Notes: generated by a model not told the origin, from the sequence alone. Positions 7,772-16,137 are shown, counted from the stretch's first letter. The stretch: DNA of 40,168 nt from Candidatus Binatia bacterium (GCA_022824615.1 JAJDZM010000082.1:1-40168); one strand, 5' to 3'. Numbers and translations: made by a program.

Positions 7772-8974
7772 ATGCCTGTCCCGATGCTGCGCCGCTTGCT
7801 TCTGAAGGGCTTTCGGAGTCTCCCATTGGAAGAGGTCGAGTTTGACAATCCAACTTTTCTGGTTGGTCAAAATGGCTCCGGCAAGAGTAATTTCGTCGAT
7901 GCTTTCGCCTTTCTGTCTGAAGCAATGGCCTCGCCGTTACAAGCGGTGCTTGACCGCCGCGGCGGCCTCGCCGCCGTCGGCACTGTCCGCAGACGAAGGA
8001 CTACGGAGGGTCGTCCGGCCAACCTGGGGCTACGGGCAGAGCTGAGAGACTTGGATGAGAAAACGAGGAGGGCCAGCTACGCATTCGAACTGCGCGCCCT
8101 GAAGGATTACGGTTTTGAGGTTGAGCGCGAACAGTGCTTTGTGAGGCGGCAGGACGGTTCTTGTCGTTGGTTCGATCGTTCCCGCGAAAAATTCCACAGT
8201 AGTGCAAAATTCCTGAGCCCGGCCCTGGAAGCAAACGCCCTTGCCCTTCCGTTGGTAGGGGGCAGCACGCAGTTTCGGGCAGTCCTGCGGTTCTTGGCTG
8301 AGATGCGGGTGTATCGAATCGAGCCGGCCCTGCTGCGAGAGATGCAGGACCCGGACGGAGGGATACGCCTGCGTTCTGACGGCGGGAATGCTGCCAGCGT
8401 ACTACGCGAGATCGAGCGCAAGTCGCCGGACGACTGGGCCAGAGTCGTTGAGCTTCTTGAGTGCATTGTCCCCAAAACTGTCAGCGTCCAGCCCAAGAAG
8501 CACGGCAACAAGCTGACGCTGGAGTTCACGCAGAAATGGACGGATTCGAAGCGAGTCAAGTTCGAGGCGTTCAATATGTCTGACGGCACACTACGGGCAT
8601 TGGGAATCCTCGCCGCGGTCTTCCAGCAACCGGCACCTTCGGTTCTCGTAGTTGAGGAGCCCGAATCCACGATGCACCCAGGAGCACTAGGCTCGATTCT
8701 GGATGTGTTGCGGCACGCCGGGCGCTTTATGCAGGTCGTCGTGACAACGCACAGTCCCGATATTCTCGACGCGAAATGGATCAAGGATCGTCACCTCAAG
8801 ATCGTCAGTTGGGAAAAAGGAGCGACCCATATTGATCCGGTTTCCGAAGCTACGCGCGCAGCACTTGGAGAGCATTTGATGGGAGCTGGTGAGTTGCTGC
8901 GTTCCAACGCTCTGGCGGCTGCTGAGCGGCCTACTGGCGGTTCACGCAATGCGACGCTCTTTGAGGGCGATTGA
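7772..8974 (+). CDS. AAA family ATPase (AAA15/OLD-like, SMC-type head)
   Basis: A protein of about 400 residues. Numbered from the upstream GTG at 7766, it has Walker A (G-Q-N-G-S-G-K-S) at 34-41, a signature-like MSDGTLRALG at 271-280, Walker B L-V-V-E-E-P-E at 294-300 and the switch V-V-T-T-H-S-P-D at 325-332. These elements define ABC/SMC-like ATPases of the RecF/OLD/AAA15 group. The ATG at 7772 is preferred because GAGG lies five bases upstream. The stop overlaps the next gene by four bases, a coupled pair in which the partner carries a TOPRIM-like domain. This arrangement parallels two-gene defence systems such as PARIS and Gabija, but a defence role here is inference. Confidence 0.87.
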   Translation: MPVPMLRRLLLKGFRSLPLEEVEFDNPTFLVGQNGSGKSNFVDAFAFLSEAMASPLQAVLDRRGGLAAVGTVRRRRTTEGRPANLGLRAELRDLDEKTRRASYAFELRALKDYGFEVEREQCFVRRQDGSCRWFDRSREKFHSSAKFLSPALEANALALPLVGGSTQFRAVLRFLAEMRVYRIEPALLREMQDPDGGIRLRSDGGNAASVLREIERKSPDDWARVVELLECIVPKTVSVQPKKHGNKLTLEFTQKWTDSKRVKFEAFNMSDGTLRALGILAAVFQQPAPSVLVVEEPESTMHPGALGSILDVLRHAGRFMQVVVTTHSPDILDAKWIKDRHLKIVSWEKGATHIDPVSEATRAALGEHLMGAGELLRSNALAAAERPTGGSRNATLFEGD

Positions 8975-9606
8975 GCGTGAACATCCAACCAGTTGTGGAA
9001 GGACACGGCGAGGTGGAAGCAGCGCCAGTATTGCTACGCCGTCTCATAGGAGAAGCGCAAGCCTGGGAAGTTGGCGTCAATCGTCCAATCCGAAGGAATC
9101 GCTCCCAGTTGGTCCAGAGGGCCGAGTTGGAGAGGACGGTTAGACTGGCGAGACTTCAACCGAACTGTAGCGGGATTCTTATCTTGTTCGACGGAGACGA
9201 CGACTGCCCGGCAGAACTCGGCTCAAGAGTGCAGCAGTGGGCCGCGACGGTGTCGAGAGGGGTGCCGTGCGAAGTCGTCATGCCACACCGGGAATATGAA
9301 GCGTGGTTCCTGGCTGCAATCGAGTCGTTGCGCGGACTTCGAGGCGTCAAGCCTGACGCCCAGCCTCATCCGAATCCCGAAGCGCCACGTGGTGCAAAGG
9401 AGCAACTGGAAGCGAGGATGCACACCCGCGGAAGTTATATGGAGACGAAGGATCAGCCGGCGTTCAGCGCTCGGTTTTCTTTGGCTATCGCATATAGCCG
9501 ATGCCGGTCCTTCAGAAAGCTGACGAAATCGTTCGGTGTGTTACTCCGCGAGGCGGGGCGAGACGTTGAGGATTGGCCTCCCGTTGCCTGGATGGAGAAC
9601 GGTTAA
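8971..9606 (+). CDS. DUF4276 family protein, TOPRIM-like partner of the AAA ATPase
   Basis: This 211-residue protein starts with TTG overlapping the ATPase stop (or with GTG at 8977). It has V-V-E-G-H-G-E near residues 8-14 and L-F-D-G-D-D-D near 72-78. A conserved Glu after a strand followed by a D-x-D strand is the layout of TOPRIM metal-binding nucleases. P-H-R-E-Y-E-A-W-F-L-A near 105-115 is characteristic of DUF4276. In OLD and Gabija the ATPase and TOPRIM are fused in one protein; here they are separate, as in PARIS. Nuclease activity is inferred from the acidic residues and not shown. The gene appears complete. Confidence 0.82.
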   Translation: MSVNIQPVVEGHGEVEAAPVLLRRLIGEAQAWEVGVNRPIRRNRSQLVQRAELERTVRLARLQPNCSGILILFDGDDDCPAELGSRVQQWAATVSRGVPCEVVMPHREYEAWFLAAIESLRGLRGVKPDAQPHPNPEAPRGAKEQLEARMHTRGSYMETKDQPAFSARFSLAIAYSRCRSFRKLTKSFGVLLREAGRDVEDWPPVAWMENG

Positions 9607-9636
9607 GTCCGGCATCTTGCAGGAATAGGAGCCACT

Positions 9637-10035
9637 GTGCCTGTACACAAACCTGTTATTCACCATCAAGGCGACCTGGACTGGGAGGGCTGGACGGACC
9701 CGGACCTTGCCGCGAAGAGTCCGTGTCGCTGGAAGCTGCTCGTCACAGGCGAACGCGATGCAAGTAGCGGGCTCGTCAGCGGGATAGCGGAACTGCCGCC
9801 CGGCGCAGCGCTTCCCCTCCATCACCATGAACCTGAGGAAACCTATTATGTCGTCAGCGGTACCGGTCACGTTGCGATTGACGATTCCGAGGCATCCCTC
9901 GGCCCCGGCTCAGCGGTCTACATCCCGTCTAACGCGAAACATACCGTCCGCTGTACCGGCACCGAGCCGCTGGTTTTTGTATTCTGCCTTGCCTGCGACC
10001 GGTTCGACCAGAACATGTATCATTTCGATGCGTAA
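9637..10035 (+). CDS. Cupin-domain protein
   Basis: This 132-residue protein has a single cupin barrel: G-A-A-L-P-L-H-H-H-E-P-E-E-T-Y-Y-V-V gives the first metal-binding motif (His-x-His plus Glu), and the second is PSNAKHTVRC with a His. The start is GTG at 9637, preceded by AGGA at suitable distance. Small cupins of this kind bind a metal and act as dioxygenases, isomerases or ligand sensors. It is convergent with the DUF1302 gene, four bases away, and follows the DUF4276 gene by 30 bases. It need not belong to the ATPase pair functionally. Substrate unknown. Confidence 0.85.
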   Translation: MPVHKPVIHHQGDLDWEGWTDPDLAAKSPCRWKLLVTGERDASSGLVSGIAELPPGAALPLHHHEPEETYYVVSGTGHVAIDDSEASLGPGSAVYIPSNAKHTVRCTGTEPLVFVFCLACDRFDQNMYHFDA

Positions 10036-10039
10036 GGGA

Positions 10040-11842
10040 TTAAATAACCGCCTCTAATTGGATGATAACGTTGTCGCGGTCGCGCAGAAAACCAATACCG
10101 TTATACTGACCATCCAGATAATTGTATTGCACGGTAAAGCGGAACGGGTCGCGGATAAACGTGATTTCAGGCTGGACCAGCCAGGACCCTTGCCAGTCGT
10201 ACAAAAAGATCAGCTTGGGCTCGACCCTGCCCGAGAAATAGGCGGTTGAGATCAGCAGGGTTTGAATCAGTTGATGCTGGTCGATATTGACAAAGCTCTG
10301 ATTGTCCCGGTTGGGCTCATAAATCGGCGCGGCAAAATGTCCGAATCCGTACGAGCCCGACACTGCCGAGACCGGCGTGTCGTTAAAATCCAGGATGTGC
10401 CGGCCAAAAATCTGGCTGCTGATGAGAAAGGACTCGTTCGGGTTCAGCAGGCTGATATAGCGGGTCATATCGAACCCGAGAGACCAGCGCACCACATCGG
10501 ACCGGGTGATCTTATTCCGGTAGCGAAGCAGAGGACGGCCCGTGTCCGGGTCGGTGCCGACCTGTTGGAAGCCGGGTGTGATCCCACCCGTCAAGGCCGG
10601 CCCCAAAAGCTGGTCCGAGGCAGAATTGTGAAAAAACGGCTCAGAGTGGAAATAGGCGAACTCGCTGCGGAGAATGGACGAGATGCGGGGCACACCGAAG
10701 GTGAGCGAGCCGCCGCTGATCTGTATTTTCGGATACAGCGCCTCGGCCCGAAAGTGGTCGGTCAAAAAGCGACCCGTGTCGCCGGCCTGTACCGCGGCCT
10801 CAAAAGCGCCCAGGCTGACGGGTCGGTTGGTCGGCGTTACGATGCGCAGCACGGGCGTGTCCAGATAGGTGGCGTAGTGGGCCAGGCTGAACATGACCTC
10901 GCCCCACACGCCAACAATGCGCCCGCCCCCGCGCGCGTCCGCGAAATTCTTTGAGGGTTTTTTGATCAGACCGGTGACACCCGGCGGGTTGGGAGTAGAC
11001 CAGGGGGAGCCGGTCGGCACGGGTGCGGCAATTTTATCGTCAAAGACCAGAAAGCCTTCGAGGTTGAGTTCGGACAGCGGACCCACGCCGCCAAACCCAT
11101 ACACCACCCGAGCCATATCGAGCGGCACCCGTCGCTCGTCAAGCGAAACCAGGAAGCCCCCAAAACCGGCATCGAGCGGATTGATCTGATCCAGGAGCCG
11201 AAACACATCGGTCTCGCCCCACGACAGGTTCTGGCGTCCGACCCGCATGAAGAACGGCCCATAGGCATAGTTCACATAGGCTTCAAACAAGCGATGCCGA
11301 TGCCGCAAACGCTGGCGCGGGTCGGCATGACGACAGCCAAAGCGCCGAGGATGCGCCCGCTTTGCCTTGGTCGGTACATCGCAGTCCGCAAACAGCGGAT
11401 AGCGCTCCCGAAAAGCCGCCGGGCCGTAGTCCCACACCCCGTCGTATTCTCCCCGGTAGGTCACAAAGTAGTCCAGGGTGTCCGCCCGCAACAGCCGCAG
11501 GGGGGCGAAGAGCGCTTGCAGTGGCGCCAGCAGTCCGGTCGTATTCCCCGCCACCAGGCCGGTCAGGTCGTGGCTCAACTCACCCTGAATAAAGGTCCGG
11601 TTCTGGAGCATATTCCAGTCGTTATACGGAGTCTGGAGGCGCGTATTCTCCGCCGCCCGCTCGACCGAAAAGGCGGTGCGGTTGTAGACGCGACCGCTGA
11701 AGCGCAGGCTTTCGTCCTGATCGAGAAAAACCGCCCAGGCCAGACCCGGCTGTACGCTCAGCAGCACGCCAACCAGCAGGCCGACCCACAACTTTTTTCC
11801 CGGCAGGCCAACCGGCATCTCAACGTCCTGTGGAATATGCAT
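10040..11842 (-). CDS. DUF1302-family outer-membrane protein
   Basis: This 600-residue exported protein has a signal peptide around residues 15-37 (WVGLLVGVLLSVQPGLAWA). Repeated amphipathic strands typical of an outer-membrane beta barrel follow, such as RFSGRVYNRTAF, FFMRVGRQNLSWGETD and FTVQYNYLDGQY. The motif R-V-G-R-Q-N-L-S-W-G-E-T-D-V-F is characteristic of DUF1302. The start could be ATG 11842 (AAGG five bases upstream) or ATG 11818 (AGGA seven bases upstream). It lies eight bases after the DUF1329 gene. In many Gram-negatives these two occur together, often near an MMPL/RND exporter, suggesting lipid or hydrophobic-compound transport; no exporter is in this window. Confidence 0.85.
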   Translation of the reverse strand: MHIPQDVEMPVGLPGKKLWVGLLVGVLLSVQPGLAWAVFLDQDESLRFSGRVYNRTAFSVERAAENTRLQTPYNDWNMLQNRTFIQGELSHDLTGLVAGNTTGLLAPLQALFAPLRLLRADTLDYFVTYRGEYDGVWDYGPAAFRERYPLFADCDVPTKAKRAHPRRFGCRHADPRQRLRHRHRLFEAYVNYAYGPFFMRVGRQNLSWGETDVFRLLDQINPLDAGFGGFLVSLDERRVPLDMARVVYGFGGVGPLSELNLEGFLVFDDKIAAPVPTGSPWSTPNPPGVTGLIKKPSKNFADARGGGRIVGVWGEVMFSLAHYATYLDTPVLRIVTPTNRPVSLGAFEAAVQAGDTGRFLTDHFRAEALYPKIQISGGSLTFGVPRISSILRSEFAYFHSEPFFHNSASDQLLGPALTGGITPGFQQVGTDPDTGRPLLRYRNKITRSDVVRWSLGFDMTRYISLLNPNESFLISSQIFGRHILDFNDTPVSAVSGSYGFGHFAAPIYEPNRDNQSFVNIDQHQLIQTLLISTAYFSGRVEPKLIFLYDWQGSWLVQPEITFIRDPFRFTVQYNYLDGQYNGIGFLRDRDNVIIQLEAVI

Positions 11843-11849
11843 TCCTGCC

Positions 11850-13121
11850 TTACTTCCCGCGCAACATGAGGGTCATGACAGTGAACTGAGTCGGGGAGAG
11901 ATCCCGATTCAGGAGAATCTTGGTGATCTGGAAATTGTTGGCCCGCTCAAGCTGGTAGTCAATCGAGCCCTGGGCGGCAATCTGCGCCACCCAGTCCTTA
12001 TTGCCCCACGGGTTGAATTCGGGATGCCGGGCAACAGTCAGAAAGCTCCGCTTATGCTGTCCCTCGTGGTCATACGTAAAGGCAAATAAGGGCAGAGAGG
12101 TCTGAACATCGATATAGAGGATGCGCTTGCTGTACAGGGGATGAGAATTTTTCGGTGTAGCCTCAACCACCACGGCCCGGCGCAGTTCCCAGGGATCAAC
12201 CAGATACCAATTTCCGCGCCCGCCCCAGGTGGGGGCACTGGCTCGGATCGGCCCCGGTGTCAGGACCGTCTGCTCGCGCAGATACTTCCAGTCATAGGCG
12301 TGAATATAGCCAAGGAAGCCGGAGCGGTCCTCAATCAGCACCACGCCCCGACCGGGCGAGATGTAGGGCATGTAAACAATTTTACGGGTCCGACGCGTCT
12401 CTGGATCATAGGCCCACTGGTCGTGTGGCAGGAAATCGTTGTCGGGCTGCACGGCCAGGATTTGATTCCCCTCGCTGTCGGACGGCGCCAGCATGCGGGT
12501 GTATTGTTTGGTGTAGATGCCGTGTTTCTCCCACCGCGGAAGGTTTTTGGCGCTGTCGGGACGATGCATGCCGTAGAGCGAGAAAAAGGCAAAGGTCTGC
12601 GAGCGTTCCACGTTGCCATTGCTGTTGACGAAGCTATTGACCGCCCACATTTGCGCGTCGTCGCCCTGGTCGCGGTAGCGCAGGTTCCAGGCCGCTTTCA
12701 GACCGGCCTGCGGGTCGTCGGCGTCGAGCACGGGAAAAGGCTGGCCGGCCACATAATTCTGGAGTTCGCCCTCCCCGACCACGACACCACGGTAGTGTTG
12801 AAGCGTTGCATCAATAAAGGACTGCCGGAGCGGCAGGTCCGTGGTCTCCTGCACGGTAATCGAAAAGTCACCCGCCGCCAGATAGGTCAGAATCTCCGGC
12901 GGCAAGACCGCCGAGGCGACTGAAGCGTTGGTGGCATCAAGTTTCAGGCCGGGCTGAATGCCCTCCACCCGTAGCGGCCCGTCTCGGTAGAGGGAGAAAT
13001 TTTCAAGAATGCGCTCACGTTCGCCCTCTTGCGCCTGGGCAACCGGGGCAGAGGACCCGAACATGACCCAGGACACCAGGCAGCACAGGAGGATACTCCC
13101 TCCACGAAAAATACTTGTCAC
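11850..13121 (-). CDS. DUF1329-family exported protein
   Basis: DUF1329 proteins have a LolA/LolB-like beta fold and are found with DUF1302 barrels, probably handling lipidic cargo in the periplasm. Family features include WAYDPETRRTRKIVYMP, V-D-P-W-E-L-R and YSKRILYIDVQTSLPLFA. The frame opens at ATG 13178, but the start chosen is GTG 13121: AGGGG lies seven bases upstream, and the product then begins directly with a signal peptide (GGSILLCCLVSWVMFGSS, cleavage near AQA). A long inverted repeat at 13152-13205 would then lie in the leader. The gene is followed at once by DUF1302, and the pair forms an operon. Confidence 0.85.
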   Translation of the reverse strand: MTSIFRGGSILLCCLVSWVMFGSSAPVAQAQEGERERILENFSLYRDGPLRVEGIQPGLKLDATNASVASAVLPPEILTYLAAGDFSITVQETTDLPLRQSFIDATLQHYRGVVVGEGELQNYVAGQPFPVLDADDPQAGLKAAWNLRYRDQGDDAQMWAVNSFVNSNGNVERSQTFAFFSLYGMHRPDSAKNLPRWEKHGIYTKQYTRMLAPSDSEGNQILAVQPDNDFLPHDQWAYDPETRRTRKIVYMPYISPGRGVVLIEDRSGFLGYIHAYDWKYLREQTVLTPGPIRASAPTWGGRGNWYLVDPWELRRAVVVEATPKNSHPLYSKRILYIDVQTSLPLFAFTYDHEGQHKRSFLTVARHPEFNPWGNKDWVAQIAAQGSIDYQLERANNFQITKILLNRDLSPTQFTVMTLMLRGK

Positions 13122-13151
13122 GCGGTTTCCCCTGAGAAAGCCCCAGCCCAA

Positions 13152-13205
13152 AAAGAGTAAACGTGTCCGGCATCTCATATCTATTGGAGGATACGTTTAC
13201 TCTTT
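13152..13205. repeat. 17-bp inverted repeat in the DUF1329 leader
   Basis: Arms 13152-13168 and 13189-13205 are complementary over 17 bases with a single G-T pair, separated by 20 bases. The core of each arm is AGAGTAAACGT or its complement. The structure is AT-rich and lacks a terminator U-run after a GC stem. An operator, an mRNA leader hairpin or a remnant of a mobile palindrome are all possible. It lies just upstream of the preferred GTG start of the DUF1329-DUF1302 operon. Confidence 0.6.
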
Positions 13206-13241
13206 ACATCCCCTCCGGGGCCGAGATACTGCTGGCCTTCG

Positions 13242-13358
13242 TTATCGAGCCTCTTTCTGCCTGAGAACGCGCAATTCCGCAACCGCTACCTCATAAAGGG
13301 CCAGACCGGCTTGCATCCCTTTCTCAGTCCCGTTAAGCAGACGGGGCAGTAGATTCAG
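13242..13358 (-). other. Short coding-like open stretch, possible gene remnant
   Basis: On the minus strand a 38-codon stretch ending at TAA 13242 reads like an amphipathic helix (LLNGTEKGMQAGLALYEV, then AVAELRVLRQKEAR). It has no convincing start codon or ribosome-binding site and is bounded upstream by a stop near 13374. The amino-acid pattern looks more like real protein than chance translation, so it may be the C-terminus of a lost gene. No family is recognised. Confidence 0.25.
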
Positions 13359-13375
13359 ACAGGAGGAAGGAAGCT

Positions 13376-13762
13376 ATGAGTGCACAAGAGATCGAAGCGG
13401 CAGCCAGAGGGTTCTTTGACGCCTTTACGCAATTGGATGTGGAAAAGGCGATTGGCATGTTGTCCGAAGACCTGGAGGTGATTGACCACGTTCCCTATCG
13501 GTTTGACAGCAAGGCAGAGTTCGCCGACTTTTTGCGGGGGGCGATGGCAGGCATTGCCTCGGCCAACTCCGGCCTGCGCCAACTGTCCTGCCGAATGGTC
13601 GGAGACAGTGCCGGGGTGGCAAACGCCTATGACACCTTCACCGGGGTGGGCAAGGATGGGCAGGTCAGCACCTTAAACGGACGGACCACCCTCGTCTTCG
13701 GCAAAGAAGACGGCCAGTGGAAAATCGTCAGCGCCCACTTTTCTCCCCTGCCGACCCATTAG
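13376..13762 (+). CDS. NTF2-like / SnoaL-type protein
   Basis: This 128-residue protein begins with the helix EIEAAARGFFDAFTQLDVEKA, then M-L-S-E-D-L-E-V-I-D-H-V-P, and ends with strands such as TTLVFGKEDGQWKIVSAHFS. These are typical of the NTF2/DUF4440 group. It has a strong ribosome-binding site (AGGAGGAAGG) before the ATG. Members are ligand-binding or isomerase-like proteins. It is a single gene between the DUF1329 promoter region and the restriction-modification locus, with no obvious partner. It is related in fold to the NTF2-like gene at 4932 but not a close copy. Confidence 0.8.
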   Translation: MSAQEIEAAARGFFDAFTQLDVEKAIGMLSEDLEVIDHVPYRFDSKAEFADFLRGAMAGIASANSGLRQLSCRMVGDSAGVANAYDTFTGVGKDGQVSTLNGRTTLVFGKEDGQWKIVSAHFSPLPTH

Positions 13763-13830
13763 TTTCATAGCTCCCCTCCACTCGGAGGGGGGCACGGAGT
13801 TCCGAGATGGGTGCCCACCCTTCCCTCCCT

Positions 13831-13864
13831 GGAGGGGTGCCGCATAGCGGCGGGGTGGGTTTCC
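13831..13864 (+). repeat. 34-bp repeat, left boundary of the restriction-modification locus
   Basis: A 34-base element containing GCGGCGGGGTGGGTTTCC has an almost identical inverted copy at 22104-22137 (two differences). Together the copies enclose hsdM to hsdR almost exactly. The bases just upstream (13768-13790) also hold a CCCCTC/GAGGGG palindrome. It resembles a dispersed palindromic intergenic repeat; whether it helped move the locus is unknown. Confidence 0.7.
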
Positions 13865-13878
13865 TGCCCCTTCTCTTC

Positions 13879-15363
13879 TCACCGCTCCAACGCCGTCACA
13901 ATCTCCCTAAAACGAGCCAGCCCGGACTCCAGGTTTTCAATGATCTCGGCTGCCAGTTCATCCGGCTCGGGCAGGTTGTCGAGATCGGCCAGACTTTTGT
14001 CTTTGAGCCAGAAAATATCCAGGCTGGTTTTATCCCGAGCGAGAATCTCGTCATACGAGAACGCCCGCCACCGCCCCTCAGGGTTCGCTTCCGCATCCCA
14101 GGTTTCCGTACGCTCCCAACGGTTTTGCGGGTGATAGCGCTGGATAAAATCCTGGAGGTCTTCAAAGCGCATGGGCTTTTTCTTGAGCGTGTGGTGGATA
14201 TTGGTGCGATAGTCGTAGTACCAGACCTGCTTCGTCCAGGGATGCGGGCTGGCTTCGTGGTTGTCGAAGAAAATCACATTGGCCTTGACCCCTTGGGCGT
14301 AGAACACGCCGGTCGGCAGACGCAGGATGGTATGCAGGTCGGTGTTGTCCAGCAGCTTTTTGCGAATCGTCTCGCCGGCCCCGCCCTCAAACAGCACATT
14401 ATCCGGCACGACAACGGCGGCCCGGCCGGTGGTCTTGAGCATGGTGCGGATATGCTGCACGAAATTGAGTTGTTTGTTCGAGGTGGTCGCCCAAAAGTCC
14501 TGCCGGTTATAGGTCAGATCGTCGGTTTCCTGCTCGCCCTCCTCGTTGGTGAAGCTCATGGAGCTTTTCTTGCCAAAAGGCGGGTTCGCCAGCACGTAGT
14601 CAAAGCGCTTAGCGGCATCGGCCACGAGCGAATCGTTGGGCGAAATGGGTACACCGCCATCAATCTCGCCAATGTTGTGCAAGAACATATTCATCAGACA
14701 CAGCCGGCGCGTGTTGGCGACGATCTCGTTGCCGTGAAATGCCTCGTGCTTGAGGAACACCTTCTGTTCCCGGTCGAGTTGAAAGTTGTCCCGGTTGTTG
14801 ATGAAGTCGTAGGCGGCCAGAAAGAAACCGCCCGTCCCGCAGGCCGGGTCGGCGATGAGTTTACCCGGTTCGGGTCGGACGCATTCGACCATAGCGCGGA
14901 TGAGGGCGCGCGGCGTGAAATACTGGCCCGCGCCCGACTTGGTATCCTCGGCATTCTTTTCAAGCAGCCCTTCGTAGATATCCCCCTTTACGTCGGCACC
15001 CATGCTCACCCATTCGGTGTCGTCCACCATGTCGATAAGGCGGAACAGTTTGGCCGGGTCCTGAATCTTGTTCTGGGCCTTGGTAAAAATCTGGCCCAGC
15101 ATGTCTTTCTGGGTGCCGAGCTTGCGAAGCAGGGTGACGTAGTGGCTTTCGAGTTCCGCCCCTTTTTTCGCCTTCAGGCTCTGCCAGTTATACTCGGCCG
15201 GGATGCCGACATCGCGGTTGTACGGTGGTTTGGCGTACTCGTCGGCCATCTTGAGGAAGATCAAATAGGTGAGCTGCTCCAAGTAGTCGCCATAGCTCAC
15301 CCCGTCGTCGCGCAGGGTGGTGCAGAAACTCCAGACTTTGGAGACAATGGGCTGCGTAGTCAT
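13879..15363 (-). CDS. hsdM: Type I restriction-modification DNA methyltransferase subunit
   Basis: This 494-residue N6-adenine methyltransferase starts MTTQPIVSKVWSFCTTLRDD. It has an N-terminal HsdM helical domain, the AdoMet-binding D-P-A-C-G-T-G-G-F at residues 172-180, and the catalytic N-P-P-F at 260-263. The preceding GQYFTPRAL is also a family hallmark. The C-terminus ends in a coiled helix (LAAEIIENLESGLARFREIV) that contacts HsdS. The start at 15363 is preferred over 15417, since family members begin with this motif and AAGAAGG precedes it. It looks complete, unlike hsdR and hsdS. It is 2.9 kb from hsdS, with unrelated genes between, an unusual separation. Confidence 0.95.
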   Translation of the reverse strand: MTTQPIVSKVWSFCTTLRDDGVSYGDYLEQLTYLIFLKMADEYAKPPYNRDVGIPAEYNWQSLKAKKGAELESHYVTLLRKLGTQKDMLGQIFTKAQNKIQDPAKLFRLIDMVDDTEWVSMGADVKGDIYEGLLEKNAEDTKSGAGQYFTPRALIRAMVECVRPEPGKLIADPACGTGGFFLAAYDFINNRDNFQLDREQKVFLKHEAFHGNEIVANTRRLCLMNMFLHNIGEIDGGVPISPNDSLVADAAKRFDYVLANPPFGKKSSMSFTNEEGEQETDDLTYNRQDFWATTSNKQLNFVQHIRTMLKTTGRAAVVVPDNVLFEGGAGETIRKKLLDNTDLHTILRLPTGVFYAQGVKANVIFFDNHEASPHPWTKQVWYYDYRTNIHHTLKKKPMRFEDLQDFIQRYHPQNRWERTETWDAEANPEGRWRAFSYDEILARDKTSLDIFWLKDKSLADLDNLPEPDELAAEIIENLESGLARFREIVTALER

Positions 15364-15375
15364 ACTGCCTTCTTG

Positions 15376-15401
15376 ATCCCCTCCTTGGAGGGAATTATAT
15401 A
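15376..15401 (+). repeat. Palindromic repeat in the hsdM leader
   Basis: A short palindrome (ATCCCCTCCTTGGAGGG followed by AATTATATA) lies directly upstream of hsdM. A near-copy in the opposite orientation occurs at 17764-17789, next to a fragment resembling the hsdM 5' end. Similar CCCCTC/GAGGGG palindromes occur at 13768-13790 and 31718-31771. It looks like a member of a dispersed intergenic repeat family. Confidence 0.5.
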
Positions 15402-15609
15402 CGATATTACCCATCAAGGGAGAGGGGCGTCCGCACTCGCCCTCCTCCCTTTACCACCTATCTTACGAGGCCATTTTTGTGGTTCGGCGCTTGACAGCTC
15501 GGTTTACAGGTGTCAACTTTAGCGTAACAAGTGCACTAATCCGGTCCAATCCGGCTGATTCCAGTTTGCTCCTGGTCGTGTTGCTGCACTTGAATAAAAG
15601 GGGTGCACC

Positions 15610-15768
15610 ATGAAGACTCAAAGGAAGGCATCACACAAGCGCGCTACTACGCGCAACGTGGGGGGGCATCCTGCTCGACTGATGCCTGAGTTGATTCCTG
15701 ATACGCCGGAGAATATCGCCCATGCTTCGATGATGGGACCGCCGAAGAAGCAGTGGCGCTATCTTTGA
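15610..15768 (+). CDS. Small basic protein of unknown function (52 residues)
   Basis: An ATG at 15610, preceded by AAAAGGGG at good distance, opens a 52-codon frame. The protein has a Lys/Arg-rich N-terminus (KTQRKASHKRATTR). Its end is conserved-looking: L-M-P-E-L-I-P-D-T-P-E-N-I-A, then P-P-K-K-Q-W-R-Y-L. Short proteins with D-T-P-E-N and a terminal K-x-W-x-Y-L are common in toxin-antitoxin-rich regions, but I cannot assign a family. It lies 37 bases before a DUF4258 toxin-like gene on the same strand and may be co-transcribed with it. Confidence 0.55.
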   Translation: MKTQRKASHKRATTRNVGGHPARLMPELIPDTPENIAHASMMGPPKKQWRYL

Positions 15769-15804
15769 GAAAGTGGACAGTAGTCCAAGAACCAGAAAAA
15801 CGCG

Positions 15805-16137
15805 GTGTGGATTGGGCGGCTTGTGGATAAGTTTTCGACGGAAGAAGACTTCCTTCATGCAGTTCATACCCAAGCCGCAGATTCGGCGAATGTTATCTTT
15901 ACACGGCATGCACGGGAGCGAATGGAGGAAAGGGAGATATTAGACGCCGACGTGCTACGGATTCTGCAAAGAGGCGACCTGAAAGGCCGGATAGAAAAGG
16001 AAAAAGAGGAGAACGGGTGGAAGTTGAAGATTGTCTATCTTTTGCGAGGAAACCGCGAAGCTGGTGTCGTGACCATAGTTTACTCCAATAGGCCAGAGTT
16101 GCGTGTAGTAACTGTGGAATGGGAGGACTTACCGTGA
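15805..16137 (+). CDS. DUF4258-like toxin component
   Basis: A protein of about 110 residues starting at GTG 15805 (start uncertain). The core IFTRHARERMEERE is the DUF4258 signature, followed by I-L-Q-R-G-D-L-K-G-R-I and the strands WKLKIVYLLRG and GVVTIVYSN. DUF4258 proteins have a RelE/BECR-like fold and are usually toxins paired with an HTH antitoxin. The next gene, an XRE-type HTH protein, starts with GTG overlapping this stop codon (GTGA), which fits a toxin-first, HigBA- or MqsRA-like operon. The toxin role is inferred from family and partner. Confidence 0.8.
   Translation: MWIGRLVDKFSTEEDFLHAVHTQAADSANVIFTRHARERMEEREILDADVLRILQRGDLKGRIEKEKEENGWKLKIVYLLRGNREAGVVTIVYSNRPELRVVTVEWEDLP

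Noticed and set aside
13807-15522. 571-codon plus-strand frame over hsdM
   Set aside because: It is longer than hsdM but fully antisense to it; the minus frame holds all methyltransferase motifs.
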